Below, one piece after another: positions 35,095-45,757 of a DNA stretch of 64,000 bases. Position 1 is the first letter of the stretch, and every line of letters starts with the position of its first letter. The stretch covers positions 49,278,580 to 49,342,579 of the forward strand of contig CM048840.1 in the NCBI GenBank assembly GCA_026545765.1. Reading direction: 5' to 3'. The position numbers and the translations under genes were made by a program. The notes beneath the pieces are model-generated. The model had not been told where the DNA came from, made no database searches, and worked only from the letters and a program-made list of their open reading frames with translations. Source of the DNA: Plantago major (Eukaryota > Streptophyta > Magnoliopsida > Lamiales > Plantaginaceae).

Positions 35095-36590
35095 TTATCC
35101 AGTGACCTTGGACTCTGTTGTTTCTTCAGCAACCTTTAAAACAGGTGCTTGTTCAGCAACCTGTGGTGTAAGTTCTTCTTCAGATACCTCTACACCAGTT
35201 ACTTTTTCAGTAACCATAGCCCTTTTCGATTCTTCTAGGACTTGAGAGATTACTAGTTCATCATCTTCATCGTCAGAGCTCTCATCAGCATTAGGAACTG
35301 ATTGGTCCATTATCCCTACGGTTTCTGCAGATAGGGCTTGGCATCTATCACTACTTTCTTTAGCAGCATTGATAAGTTCATCAGCAAGGCTTTCGGCAAT
35401 AGTCATCACATTTCTCAAAGCACTTTCTCTTGCTGAGTCTACTTGTTCAGTAACCGATACCTCTTTTGCAGAATTTATGAGTTCATCTGCATTTATTAGT
35501 TCATCGGCAGCTACGGCAGATATCTGGGAATCGACAACCTCAATGGGTGTGCCTTCTGATTTGACAGCAGACTTCTTTCGTGAAGTTTTGGGCTTCTTAG
35601 TCGCAACTTTTTCCTCAGATACCTCTTCAGTCTTTCGCTTCTTGGAACCTTTCTGAGATCCAGTAACCTTTTTCATCATGTTCGTATACTCATATTTGTA
35701 GAGTAGGTTACTGTTGGCTATGTCAGCCTTCTCTCTGAGCTCAATGCCAAGCTTTTCCAGCAAGTAGCATATCTTTAGACCATAGCTTACTGTGGCCTTT
35801 GGCTCAGCAAGTCCCTTAGCGATTGTAGGCTCAAAGCCTTGAATCTTCTTCACAAATTTCATAAAGGCGTACTTTCCCCAATTGAAAGGGTTTTCCAGCC
35901 TTTTGTCTTGTTATTGCAACAAGAACATCATCATCCAGCGTTCTTGGCTTATCTGGTCAGCACCTCCTTGTAGACCATCAAAGCATCTGTGAAGAATGCA
36001 TGCCAACACATCCCAGTGAACCAACAAATGTCTGGTTCTGATGTCAGCAAGCTTGAAATCAGTGGGTGTATCTGATTTTTCAAGATCACACACATCACTG
36101 TACGGTTGTTTTACACCTTCAAGGAGATCATCATCCTTCGTGTCTATTTCAAAATCCTTTCCAAGATTTTGAAGGTCAAACAACTTGCAGAAAGTTGTTA
36201 AGTCCGTAGGATTTCTTTCCTTGATGAAGTTCTGATAGACACTATTGCAGTGCCTTCAGAAACACATGATATAATCCTGGAGTTGTTGTAGAATTCTAAC
36301 ACATCCAGTGAAGAGATTCTACTGGGTAGAGCTGATAGAAAACCCTTGATTTTTGCCTTTTCAAGCATGTCAAGTATCATTTTTCTGTCGGCTTGAGTCT
36401 CAACAGCAACAGTGAGGTATTCCTCGATCATGGCACCACCCCAAATCATTCTGTGATTTGAAGTCCAATGATCGGGATTGAAGTTCCCTACTAATCGATT
36501 GTTAATAACTACCAACTCTGGTGCTTGCTTTTCGGCAGTACCAGTGGTAGTACTTTGAGATTTCTGTGTAGTTGATCGTTTGGGGGCCAT
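35095..36590 (-). CDS. Post-pol coding block A of Sirevirus-type element
   Basis: The first frame after pol starts at 36590 with MAPKRSTTQKSQSTTTGTAE, then LVGNFNPDHWTSNHRMIWGG. Later pieces read HLLVHWDVLACILHRCFDGL, IQGFEPTIAKGLAEPKATVS and GLKICYLLEKLGIELREKAD, before a long Glu/Ser/Val-rich tail (EESKRAMVTEKVTGVEVSEE). The phrases NWGKY here and WKWGKYFW in block B suggest that the two blocks share an ancestral domain. The function is unknown and no catalytic motif was seen. This copy is interrupted. Confidence 0.55.
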
Positions 36591-36991
36591 CTCTTTATAT
36601 AGAGTGAGTTTTTCGAAGATCTAAAAGAGATTAATGTGAAAGATTAGTGATTCTTTGCAGAAAAACTAATTTAGGAGCAGAGATTTGCAGAGAGGATAGA
36701 AGAAAGAAATTTGCTATTCTTGTGCAAGTCGGAATGTTGGATTAGGCGAAAGTAATTTCCTTAGCCAAAATCCTATATATATAGCAAAGAGATCTCAACA
36801 AAAATATACATACAAATCAATTTTGTGTGTAAGTATCTGTGTATTGCAGACATGCGTGGGTAAAAGCTTGTTCGGCATTAAATGCATAGTGGGTCATGTT
36901 GGGATTTCAACAGTCCACTATTTACCGAGAATTAATCTCCGCCGTAAATATCAATCGCCTATTTCATCAACACTACAAAAAAAAACGAGTT

Positions 36992-37350
36992 TTAGCGACG
37001 GATAAAACTGGGTCGATCCGTCGCTAAATCATTACCGACGGATAACCCTCCGTCTCCAAAACAGTCGTCACAATTTTTATTGGCGACGGATAGATATTCC
37101 GTCGCTAAATAACGACAAACTGGCGACGGATTAATCCGTTGACGGTCAGATCCGCGACGGATTTCGTATCCGTCGCTAATTAGAGACGGTATTTAGCGAC
37201 GGATTTGTTCCGTCGCTAAATCCCAACACTAAGCTGGCTTAGTTCGGTTGACTTTTAGCGACGGAAAAAATCCATCGCTAAATTTCAACGGGCTAATTCG
37301 CCTTAGTTCGTGAATTTAGCGACGGATTTTTTTCCGTCGCTAAATTCACT
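36992..37350. repeat. CACTA subterminal repeats, left
   Basis: About a dozen copies of TTTAGCGACGGA or its inverse (TCCGTCGCTAAAT) in both orientations. They are expected binding sites for the element's TNPA-like protein. Confidence 0.9.
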
Positions 37351-37541
37351 GTTTTAAAAATTTTTTTTTTTTAATATTTCTATTTCACCTGTTTTTTCAC
37401 ATAATATAGTCATAGATAATATACCCGAAACAATTAAATTGCATTAATATATCCGAAATAATATAAATTATCTACAAATAATCCGAAACAAGAATTAGAA
37501 GGTGAAATAGTGTCAAATTATCCATAACAAGTCTGATGTAA

Positions 37542-39408
37542 CTAAGAATAATCGGGAGGAGGCGGTGGGTGAGACTGGGAAGAGCTACTGAACATCTGGG
37601 TCAAAGCGTCCATCCATTTGGGCCATACGAGCCATTCCTCAAGCACTTGCTCGTAAGTCGCGCTTTGGTGACTATTTCGTTGGAGAGGAGTCATCATCTC
37701 GTTAACCTGCTGCTGCGTGTAGAGGTTAGATCGCGATCCTGATCCCTGGGACACTGAGAAGCTACCAGAACTCATGGAAGGGCCCAAACTTCCCAATCCA
37801 TACATTCGACCCTTGCTGTCCATTGGGTTGACCTCGAAGAAGATCTGGTCTTGCTCTTCAATTGACAGCTCATGACCGTCGATCATCCTCTCGTCCATCC
37901 TCCTCTCGACCTCACTCTGCAATTGTTGGTTGCATACGAAATGAGATGCAATTTTAGGAATCACTTTAAAATACTCAAATACACATGTTAACCTTAAGAA
38001 AGAAGCGTGCACTCAATACGCCTCCACGTCATCCATATGCCATTCTTGACTTAGCCTTCTTGAAGTGGTACAGAGCACTCTTCATTTGTCCTCCATTGGC
38101 CTAAAAAACATATGTGCAAACAAGTAGTTAGTTGATTGAAATGAAAGCTAAAAGCGTATGTATCATATTCAAGTCATAAACAACATATTTACTAACCTCC
38201 ATCACGTGATCTCAGAATAACAACTCGCGACCCATAGTGATGTCTGGCAGTGCCCGTACCATCATGCGGCTCAGACAAACGGTTTTGTCTGTTCTTGTAC
38301 GCTTGATCCTGGACGAAGGGATCATTCCAGTACGTCAACCACAGTGCCCACTCGTCATCCCCCACCCAAGTTGGCTGCCTGCGTGTCTCCTTCATTTTGT
38401 AGACCATTTTCACCTTAGATGTGGACCCTAAAGTCTCGAAAACGGTGTACAACTGGGACACCAGCGCATTGGGAATGAAATAGTCCTTCTACAACAATTC
38501 CATTCAAAGTAAAAATTACACAAGTATAAAGAAAGATAACAATTTAAATATAACACTCAAATGAAACTGAAATGTAGTAGTCCTACAACAATTCAATTCA
38601 GTGGCTAACATACCACTCAAACAACACAACAAGTTCATAAATGGTGACTAACACATCAAAACAAGCTCAGTGGCTAACATACCACTCAAATTGTCCTAAA
38701 ATTGACTAACACAATGGTGACTAACATATCACCTAAGTTCAGTGGCTAACATACCACTCAAACAACACAACAAGTTCATAAATGGTGACTAACACATCAA
38801 AACAAGCTCAGTGGCTAACATACCACTCACAGATATAGTGGCTAACATACCACACACATTAACACAATGATTAAAAGAACAAATAAAGCATTCATTGTAA
38901 CATTTAAGCTTACGCGCAGTTCATCGAAGTAAAAGTGCTTCATCCGGTTCGGGACGTTTGACCACTTCTCGCCTCCCTGTCTCGGCATCTCCCGCCTCCC
39001 CCTGAAGATTTTGCCTAGTTTGTCCGAGGCATCCGGAGGCCAAAACCTGTTATCAATGAGACAAAACAAGAAACAAATATTCATTAGTAAAATCATGTAA
39101 CATATATTTATCTTAAGTGTATGTTCTACAACTCTATAATACTTACTTGTTCCTGCCATTGGGGAACAACACCGGTTTCCCCTGAAATGTAGCACCGTCC
39201 GTCAACGTCAAGTACGGACACCCGTCAGAGGGGTAGTCACCAGGAGCAGAAGTCGTGGAGTCTCTGGTAACTGAGACTGACTGCTGCTCCCCCCAATGTC
39301 GTATCCAACGAGAGGACTACCATGACTAGCTGGGGTACTACTAGAACCCGCTGGACTAGCACCCCTAAACCCGGGAGGAAGGTATGTGGACTTCCTTTGG
39401 CGCGGCAT
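37542..39408 (-). pseudogene. TNPA/Ptta-type plant transposase gene of the CACTA element, damaged
   Basis: TNPA-like proteins bind the subterminal repeats of CACTA elements and help bring the ends together. Five minus-strand exons are inferred from GT-AG sites and phase: 39408-39147, 39046-38914, 38488-38197, 38100-37993 and 37916-37542. Landmarks are MPRQRKSTYLPPGFRG at the start, GATFQGKPVLFPNGRNK, FWPPDASDKLGKIFRGRRE, KDYFIPNALVSQLYTVFETL, WVGDDEWALWLTYWND and SEVERRMDERMIDGHELS. It ends in a proline-rich tail, SHPPPPPDYS. Two defects are visible: the frame changes within exon 1 near 39255, and exon 4 has an in-frame TGA at about 38028. The protein is therefore probably not made. The order of segments fits the Pfam Transposase_24 (Ptta/En/Spm) family. 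Confidence 0.75.
38585..38865. repeat. Tandem repeat in CACTA intron
   Basis: GTGGCTAACATACCACTCA recurs at least five times, interleaved with GTGACTAACACATCAAAACA. It lies in the intron between exons 2 and 3. Confidence 0.85.
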
Positions 39409-39439
39409 CTGCAAATAAGAAATTGCAAGAAAAACTGAG

Positions 39440-39600
39440 TTAGTAAAGAATACATGAATATACATTTGACAGATATTAACGCACAAATATACATGAATAT
39501 ACATTTGATAGATATTAACGCACAAATATACATGAATATACATTTGACAGATATTAACGCACAAATATACATGAATATACATTTGATAGATATTAAAGTA
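39440..39600. repeat. About 39-bp tandem repeat upstream of CACTA gene
   Basis: Four units of ATACATGAATATACATTTGA followed by YAGATATTAACGCACAAAT. It accounts for the repetitive VYLCVNICQMYIH frames seen there, which are not genes. Confidence 0.9.
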
Positions 39601-40440
39601 ATAATAATCAACAACTAATCATATATACACATAACAACTATGCGACGGTACATCCATGAACGATCGGGATTCATAATTATATGATTAGTCTGACACGTCT
39701 ACAATTATTAGATTTATAACATGCATTTTACGTTAACATAATCACCAACTAGTCTCAAAACACTTAATTAAATCTTGATAATCTAGTGTATATATACGAA
39801 TTTATCGAATCAAAATTACTACGTACTTACAAACATTCTAACATTATACTAATTAACAATACAAATTCACAATCAATATATCAATTGCACAAAGTTAACT
39901 AGCTAGTATACTATAGCTCCCATAAACATACAATTGATCTATTAGTCGAAATTAACAAAATTCCCAATTTTGACAACAAGTAAGGGTTCCAAAACACTCA
40001 ACTAAATCATTCTAATCCTACTACATATACGAAAGTATCAAATTAACAACCCTACATACTTCCAAACATCTTAACATTATACTAAAAATCCAAATTCACA
40101 ATCAATATATCAATTGAACATCTCAAAGTTAACACACTACGTAATATAAGCTTAACTAACTACTACATACTTACAATAAACATGCAATTGCTCAAATTAG
40201 TCGAAATTAACAAAATCCCCAAATTTGGCAAAGTTAGGGTTTTAGCCAAAATACCTTCGATTTAGCTGAAAAAAGATGAAATTTGTTGACCACACGAGCT
40301 CCTTGTCCCACAGGCTTCGAGAAGACTCCGAAATTGGCCGGAACGGTCGAGATTTGGCCGGAAAGAGAGATTTGGCGAATGAAGAAATGAAGAGAAGAAA
40401 CACGCAGAAATGGTTCTGCTGGAGACGAAGGCCAATAGTA
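39601..40440 (-). other. Promoter side of CACTA gene, no gene seen
   Basis: AT-rich interior between the tandem repeat and the right subterminal repeats. It probably holds the first non-coding exon and promoter. A direct echo (AACATTATACTAA, CAAATTCACAATCAATATAT) occurs at 39838-39890 and 40070-40110. Confidence 0.45.
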
Positions 40441-40449
40441 TATTGATTT

Positions 40450-40705
40450 AAAATCCGTCGCTATTTACAATTTTAAATTTTTGTTTTGTTTTTTTTTAAT
40501 CCGGTCAACTTATTTAGGGACGGATTTAATATCCGTCCCTAAATAGCGACGGATTTTTTTATCCGTCGCTATTTGGCGACGGAAAAACATCCGTCGCTAA
40601 TATAGCGACGGATTAGAGACAGATTGAGCGAATTCGCTCAATCCGTCTCCATTCCGTCGCTAAAATTAGCGATTCGTCGCTATCTTCCGTCGCTAAATGC
40701 CGGAT
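40450..40705. repeat. CACTA subterminal repeats, right
   Basis: Copies of TAGCGACGGAT and ATCCGTCGCTA alternate in both orientations, mirroring the left end. Confidence 0.9.
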
Positions 40706-41098
40706 TTCTTGTAGTGCAAGGGTCACCATTGCTTCTTCAGCAATGATCACAATCAACAATTGTAATTGTGCCCATTTAATGAATGTTGGCTATTAGCTAA
40801 CTGAGTCACGTTTCTGTGTGAATGAGAACACTGTTGTATCTGATTCTATCTTATACTTGTTGTCTTTTCAAAGTTTTTCACAAAGATAGAAATGATTCAA
40901 ATTTCAAGATAGTAGTTGACTGCAGACAGTTGTACTATTCTCTTTTGTGTTCCCCCTCACTCAGTGATCTAGATATCTGAGTATCTGTCTCAGAAATCTT
41001 CAAATAGATATTTTACCCTTTAGCCTTTGGTTTCTGGATACCCGTTCCAGATTCCTTTTCTTTCTCCTTTGATATCTTCTTCAGATTTATGAACTTTT

Positions 41099-41536
41099 TC
41101 AGTTCTTTGTTAGCTCCATTAGTCCAAGACTGTGTCTTAAGGCTAAGAATCTAGTTTCTTGTAGTGGCTTAGTGAAGATATCTGCAAGTTGGTCTTCAGT
41201 GCCAATCTTGAGTATCTCTATATTGCATTTTTCAACGTGGTCTCTGATGAAGTGGTGTCTAACATCAATGTGCTTTGTTCTAGCATGAAACTTAGGATTC
41301 TGAGTTATGGCAATAGCACTTGTGTTGTCACAGAAAATTGGAGTTTTCTCTTCATTGAGTCCATAGTCTCTGAGTTGTTGTTGTATCCACAATATTTGTG
41401 AAGCACAACACCCAGCTACAATATATTCAGCCTCTGTGGTAGATGTAGCAGTTGAGTTTTGTTTCTTGCTGAACCATGATATCAATCTGGCACCAAGAAA
41501 TTGACAAGTTCCTAAGATGCTTTTTCTATCAAGCAA
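41099..41536 (-). CDS. pol: Ty1/copia RNase H domain
   Basis: The RNase H at the C-terminal end of copia pol removes RNA from the RNA-DNA hybrid. The frame has WFSKKQNSTATSTTEAEYIV, CDNTSAIAITQNPKFHART, KHIDVRHHFIRDHVE and DQLADIFTKPL, the canonical block ending plant copia polyproteins. The acidic residues in TEAEY and CDNTSA are the expected catalytic ones. It directly follows the RT region; part of a broken element. Confidence 0.9.
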   Translation of the reverse strand: MLDRKSILGTCQFLGARLISWFSKKQNSTATSTTEAEYIVAGCCASQILWIQQQLRDYGLNEEKTPIFCDNTSAIAITQNPKFHARTKHIDVRHHFIRDHVEKCNIEILKIGTEDQLADIFTKPLQETRFLALRHSLGLMELTKN

Positions 41537-41545
41537 TGATCCAGC

Positions 41546-42559
41546 TTAGTCAGCATCTGAATAGCCAACCAAACTCAATCCACTGTCTTTTGGATACCAC
41601 AATCCAACTTCTACAGTACCCTTTACATACCTTAATATCTTCATAGCAATGTTGTAGTGTGATTGCATTGGATTTGTCTGAAATCTAGCACACACTCCAA
41701 CTGCATATTGAATATCAGGTCTACTTGCAGTGAGGTACAGTAGAGACCCAATCAATTTCCTATACTTGTGTTCTTCAACACTCTTGTCAGATTCAGTACA
41801 GGCCATTTTGGTTCCAATGCTCATAGGTATCTTAGCATTCTTTTCAGAAGGCTTTAGATTGAACTTGTTGAGCATGTCTTTTGCATACTTTGTTTGACTA
41901 ATGAATATTCCATCATTGAGTTGCTTGACTTGCAGCCCTAGGAAGTAATTCAATTCTCCCATCATGCTCATCTCAAATTTACATTTCATGAGTTCAACAA
42001 AGTCTTCACAAAGTTGCTTGTCTTTAGATCCAAATATAATGTCATCAACGTATACTTGGACTAAAAGTAGTTTCCCATCATGGTTCAATGTGAAGAGTGT
42101 TTTATCAACATCTCCTTTCTTGAAACCATTTTCGAGTAGGTATCTGGCCAATGTATCATACCATGATCTTGGAGCTTGTTTCAACCCATACAGAGGTTTC
42201 TGAAGCTTATAGACCATCCTACTTTCTGAGGAAACTTCAAAACCTGGTGTTTGCTCAACATAGACTTCTTCAGCAAGTTCACCATTTAGGAATGCACTCT
42301 TGACATCCATCTGATAAACTGTAAAGTCATTATGAGCTTCAAAGGCTAGAAAAAGTCTTATTGCATCCAATCTTGCAACTGGTGCATAAGATTCATCAAA
42401 ATCTAGTCCTTCAGTCTGGGTGAATCCCTTGGCAACCAACCTAGCTTTGTTTCTGGTTATTTCACCAGACTCATTCGTTTTGTTTCTGAAAACCCACTTG
42501 GTTCCGATTACAGATATTCCGTCATCAAATGGAACCAGTTTCCAGATTGATTCTCTCAA
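41546..42559 (-). CDS. pol: Ty1/copia reverse transcriptase domain
   Basis: A 337-residue frame covers nearly the whole [76 protein letters not shown] and the catalytic [10 protein letters not shown]. It ends with [37 protein letters not shown] and [11 protein letters not shown]. The motif YVDD with IIFGS is typical of the Sirevirus branch. The enzyme would copy element RNA in the particle; this copy belongs to a broken element. Confidence 0.93.
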   Translation of the reverse strand: MRESIWKLVPFDDGISVIGTKWVFRNKTNESGEITRNKARLVAKGFTQTEGLDFDESYAPVARLDAIRLFLAFEAHNDFTVYQMDVKSAFLNGELAEEVYVEQTPGFEVSSESRMVYKLQKPLYGLKQAPRSWYDTLARYLLENGFKKGDVDKTLFTLNHDGKLLLVQVYVDDIIFGSKDKQLCEDFVELMKCKFEMSMMGELNYFLGLQVKQLNDGIFISQTKYAKDMLNKFNLKPSEKNAKIPMSIGTKMACTESDKSVEEHKYRKLIGSLLYLTASRPDIQYAVGVCARFQTNPMQSHYNIAMKILRYVKGTVEVGLWYPKDSGLSLVGYSDAD

Positions 42560-43037
42560 ATTGATCCAACTCTTCTTGCATTGCAGAGATCCAATCTTGA
42601 TACTTTAATGCTTCTTCTATAGTCTTTGGTTCAATGTTTGAGATGAAACATCCATAGAGACAATTTGCTTTTTCAGCAATTACTCTTCTAGTTCTAACTC
42701 CTTGGTCTATGGGACCAATCACATCCTTTGCAGGATGATTTCTTATCCATTTCATAATGGGTTTTGAACTAGTAGGATCAATATCATTTTGATTTGAATG
42801 TGAATCAATATGATCTTGATGAGATACTTGTGCAGTATCTAAGATATCTGACACATGGGAAATGCCATGGATATCTGACACTTTTTCAGTGTTTGAGATA
42901 TCTGGGACTTGTATTTCAGAAATCTCATTTTCAGATACCTCTCCATGATGAAGGTTCTCAGTAACCTGTTCCATTTCTGGAGTTCTCATAGGAAATTCTT
43001 CATCATGTCTTAGAGTCATCTGGTTGTTACTAAGCAT
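42525..43037 (-). CDS. pol: Linker between integrase and RT (copia pol)
   Basis: A variable acidic linker, with repeated SDI words ([16 protein letters not shown]), runs into the conserved RT lead-in: [37 protein letters not shown] and [17 protein letters not shown]. The SDI codons create many TCAGATATC words. Part of a broken element. Confidence 0.8.
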   Translation of the reverse strand: MLSNNQMTLRHDEEFPMRTPEMEQVTENLHHGEVSENEISEIQVPDISNTEKVSDIHGISHVSDILDTAQVSHQDHIDSHSNQNDIDPTSSKPIMKWIRNHPAKDVIGPIDQGVRTRRVIAEKANCLYGCFISNIEPKTIEEALKYQDWISAMQEELDQFERINLETGSI

Positions 43038-43088
43038 AGGTTGCTTTTCATCGTCTGACTCATCCTCTATTTGAATGATAGAATTGTT

Positions 43089-44135
43089 TCATTCTAAGGA
43101 TCCTTTTTCAGAATCTTTAATCATTAGTTCTTTGAACCTATCTGAGAGATCATCATTTAAGAGTACTTTCTTGTTTCCTTCATAGAACACTACATGAACA
43201 GATTCTTCGATCTTTTGCGTTCTTTTGTTGTAGATTCTGTAGGCTTTGCTATTCAGAGAATAACCAAGAAATACTCCTTCATCTGCCTTTGGTTGAAATG
43301 TTCTCAAGTATTCTTTTCCATTGTTTAGAACGAAACATCTGCAACCAAACACCCTTAGATGCTTGATACTTGGGGGTCTACCAATGAAAAGCTCGTAAGG
43401 AGTTTTGTCATGGTGTTTGTTAATCAGACATCTGTTTTGAGTGTAGCATGCATCTTTGTGTTTCAACCCAATAGATTTCACTTATTTCGTGTCAAAGCAT
43501 TGTTCTTCTTTGTTTCTTTCAGTCCTATTCTTTCTTTCAAAGAACACCATTTTGTTGTGGTGTCCTTACGAAGATAGTTGATGTTGTATACCTTTGCGGT
43601 ACAAAACTCCTTGATGTCTTGGTTCACAAACTCGATTACCATGGTGCTTACGATTCAGATACCTTGTCATTTTCATGACTTGAGCTTATTCAAAGAAGTT
43701 AGGTATCTCAATCCTTGCATCAGATTTGTGTTTGAGAAAGACAACCCAAGTAAATCTTGAGTAATCATCAACAACAACCAGACCATACTTCTTTCCTGCA
43801 TAACTAGTTACAGAGTATTCAAATAGATCCATATGTAACATTTGAAATAGCCTTTCACTGGAATGTCTAGTTTTAGACTTGAAAGATGTTTTGGATTGTT
43901 TTCCCATTTGGCAAGCTGAACATACACCTTCTTTTCTATATGCCATTTTGGGTAGACCAACCACCAACTCTTTCTTGGCTAGCTTGTTTAGAGTTTTGAA
44001 ATTCAAGTGACTCATTCTTTTATGCAATAGCCAATTTTCTTCAGTGTGGCCAGATTGACTCACCATGAGACATTCTTCGGTTGTGGCGGATGCCCAATCA
44101 GCAATATAAAGATTTCCTTTACGCCTTGCAACCAA
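43089..44135 (-). CDS. pol: Ty1/copia integrase region
   Basis: The upper frame (44135-43686) has the zinc-binding HHCC start: HKRMSHLNFKTLNKL, then VCSACQMGKQSKTSFK. It runs into the catalytic core: MLHMDLFEYSVTSYAGKKY and VVVDDYSRFTWVVFLKHKS. The lower frame (43481-43089) holds KTPYELFIGRPPSIKHLRVF, GCRCFVLNN and GVFLGYSLNSKAYRIYN, the C-terminal integrase block of plant copia elements. The enzyme would insert element DNA into the genome. This copy is broken. Confidence 0.9.
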
Positions 44136-44689
44136 GACTGTCTACTTTGATTCATTGTCAATCACTTTACATAGTTTTGACTTGATCTTGACAGTGTACC
44201 CTTTGTCCACTAGTTGACTCATGCTTAGGAGATTATATTTCAATCCCTTTACATGAAGTACTTCAGAGATTGTAAGGGCTCCAAACTTCAAATTGCCAAA
44301 ACCTATGGTTGGATTTTCATCTCCTCCAGCAAACCTGATAATTGGTCCATCATTGCAATTTTTGTAACAAAATAAATAACCTTAGGCTAGAGAGTAGTGT
44401 GCAGTCATCCTTTAGTCCGTGATAATGACTTCTTTTCTTATGTTCGATTAAAATTATAAAGAATTTGCACGCAGTCATTTTATTAGGAATAACAAGCTCT
44501 CAGAATATAATTCAGAATATAAAACGCGGAATCAGCATGCATATAGTTACAATAACCAAGGACTTTATCTCATGATGAATGAAAATAGGACCCTATCTTG
44601 AAAAACAAACTCATGTAGTAGATCTCTTAAGTTGATATTAGTGATAGATCTAAGTCAAAGTAATGAACTACCCCGAGCTCCTTTTTTAA

Positions 44690-45109
44690 TTAAGCGTGGC
44701 TGGCATAGTCAAACTTAAATAATTTAATCAGATTTTCTTTGTCTCCTGTCATGTGCTTCCCACATCCACTATCAAAATGCCACTTTGAATTAGTCTTTAA
44801 AGTGTTCTGCACAAAACAGGAAACAGGAGAATAGGTTCTCATACCAACAATGGAACCATCTGGACTAAAGAATCTTCCAGTAGGAATCCATTTTTGAATG
44901 AATTTCTTAGGAACATTCTTTTGTCTAACAGGAACATAAGGAGGAATCCTAGTTAAATGATTTGTATCATTGTTGTTAAGAACTATTTTCTTCCTTGGTG
45001 TGTTCCTTGGTGCTCCATTTGGTGCTTTCAGATACCTGTCAGGTTTCTGAGTCTCCTTCTCAGCAAACTTAGCTTTCCTAGCCAGATTTCTTCTAGCCCT
45101 GGCATTCAT
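44690..45109 (-). CDS. pol: Ty1/copia protease region
   Basis: The frame ends with WHFDSGCGKHMTGDKENL, the copia protease signature with the active-site Asp in DSG and the HMTG that follows. The preceding 90 residues are basic spacer (RARRNLARKAKF, NAPRK-like), typical of the gag-protease junction. The aspartic protease would cut the polyprotein. Part of a broken element. Confidence 0.8.
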   Translation of the reverse strand: MNARARRNLARKAKFAEKETQKPDRYLKAPNGAPRNTPRKKIVLNNNDTNHLTRIPPYVPVRQKNVPKKFIQKWIPTGRFFSPDGSIVGMRTYSPVSCFVQNTLKTNSKWHFDSGCGKHMTGDKENLIKLFKFDYASHA

Positions 45110-45757
45110 ATTGATTTATCTTCCACTTCTGATAATTGCTGTGAGCAATTCTAGCTTTTAACCATAGTTCTTGCTCTTGTTTGTATTCACGAGCAAGTTG
45201 TTTCCCGATGGCTTTATAGCCAATACCGTTCCGAGCACCTGGTGCTATCTGAGATCTCTTCTCAGCAGCTTTGCTAGTCTCTGGATAATCTATTTTCTTT
45301 CCAGAAAATGTGACATAGGATAATTTGTCAGCTCCTGCAATTTTTCCTTTTTGAGAGACATAGCACTGTGGATGATTACACTTTTCAGTGTTATGATTCT
45401 TTTCAGAGACATTTCCCACATTTTTCCTTTGGACTTGTTTTTCCCACAAAGGCTTGGTATATAATCGCCTTTCCTTTGTCGACAATCTTAGCTTTCGACG
45501 ACGATCTTGAGATTGTTTGGGAATCACCTTCTTTGAGCATTGACAAATTTTCGTCCTTCATTACTATTATTGAAAGGTGGGAGTCTGCGTGTGTGTGTGT
45601 CATTGAGTCCTCTCTTCTTTTTTTCTCTCTCTCTCAAATAAAGAATGTGAAAGTGTTAGCACTTTTTGGCATAAGATGGTGGAGCCGCGTATTGTGTGTC
45701 ATTGTCCTCTCTCTCTTTTCTTCTCTCTCTAAGATTAAGATTGTACTTGAGTGTCAT

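Larger units (their letters stand above)
36971..40716 (-). mobile_element. CACTA (En/Spm) transposon, 3746 bp, probably non-autonomous
   Basis: The ends are CACTACAAAAAA on the left and TTTCTTGTAGTG on the right, flanked by the 3-bp target duplication CAA (36968-36970, 40717-40719), the exact CACTA signature. Subterminal regions are packed with TTTAGCGACGGAT and its inverse, the kind of motif bound by a TNPA protein. Inside is a minus-strand multi-exon gene of the TNPA/Ptta type, but no large TNPD transposase, so it cannot encode full cut-and-paste activity. It is nested in the Sirevirus-type element and therefore younger than it. Confidence 0.95.

Noticed and set aside
39208-39614. Repetitive VYLCVNICQMYIH frames
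   Set aside because: They are translations of a 39-bp tandem repeat upstream of the CACTA gene; only the part from MPRQRKS belongs to that gene.
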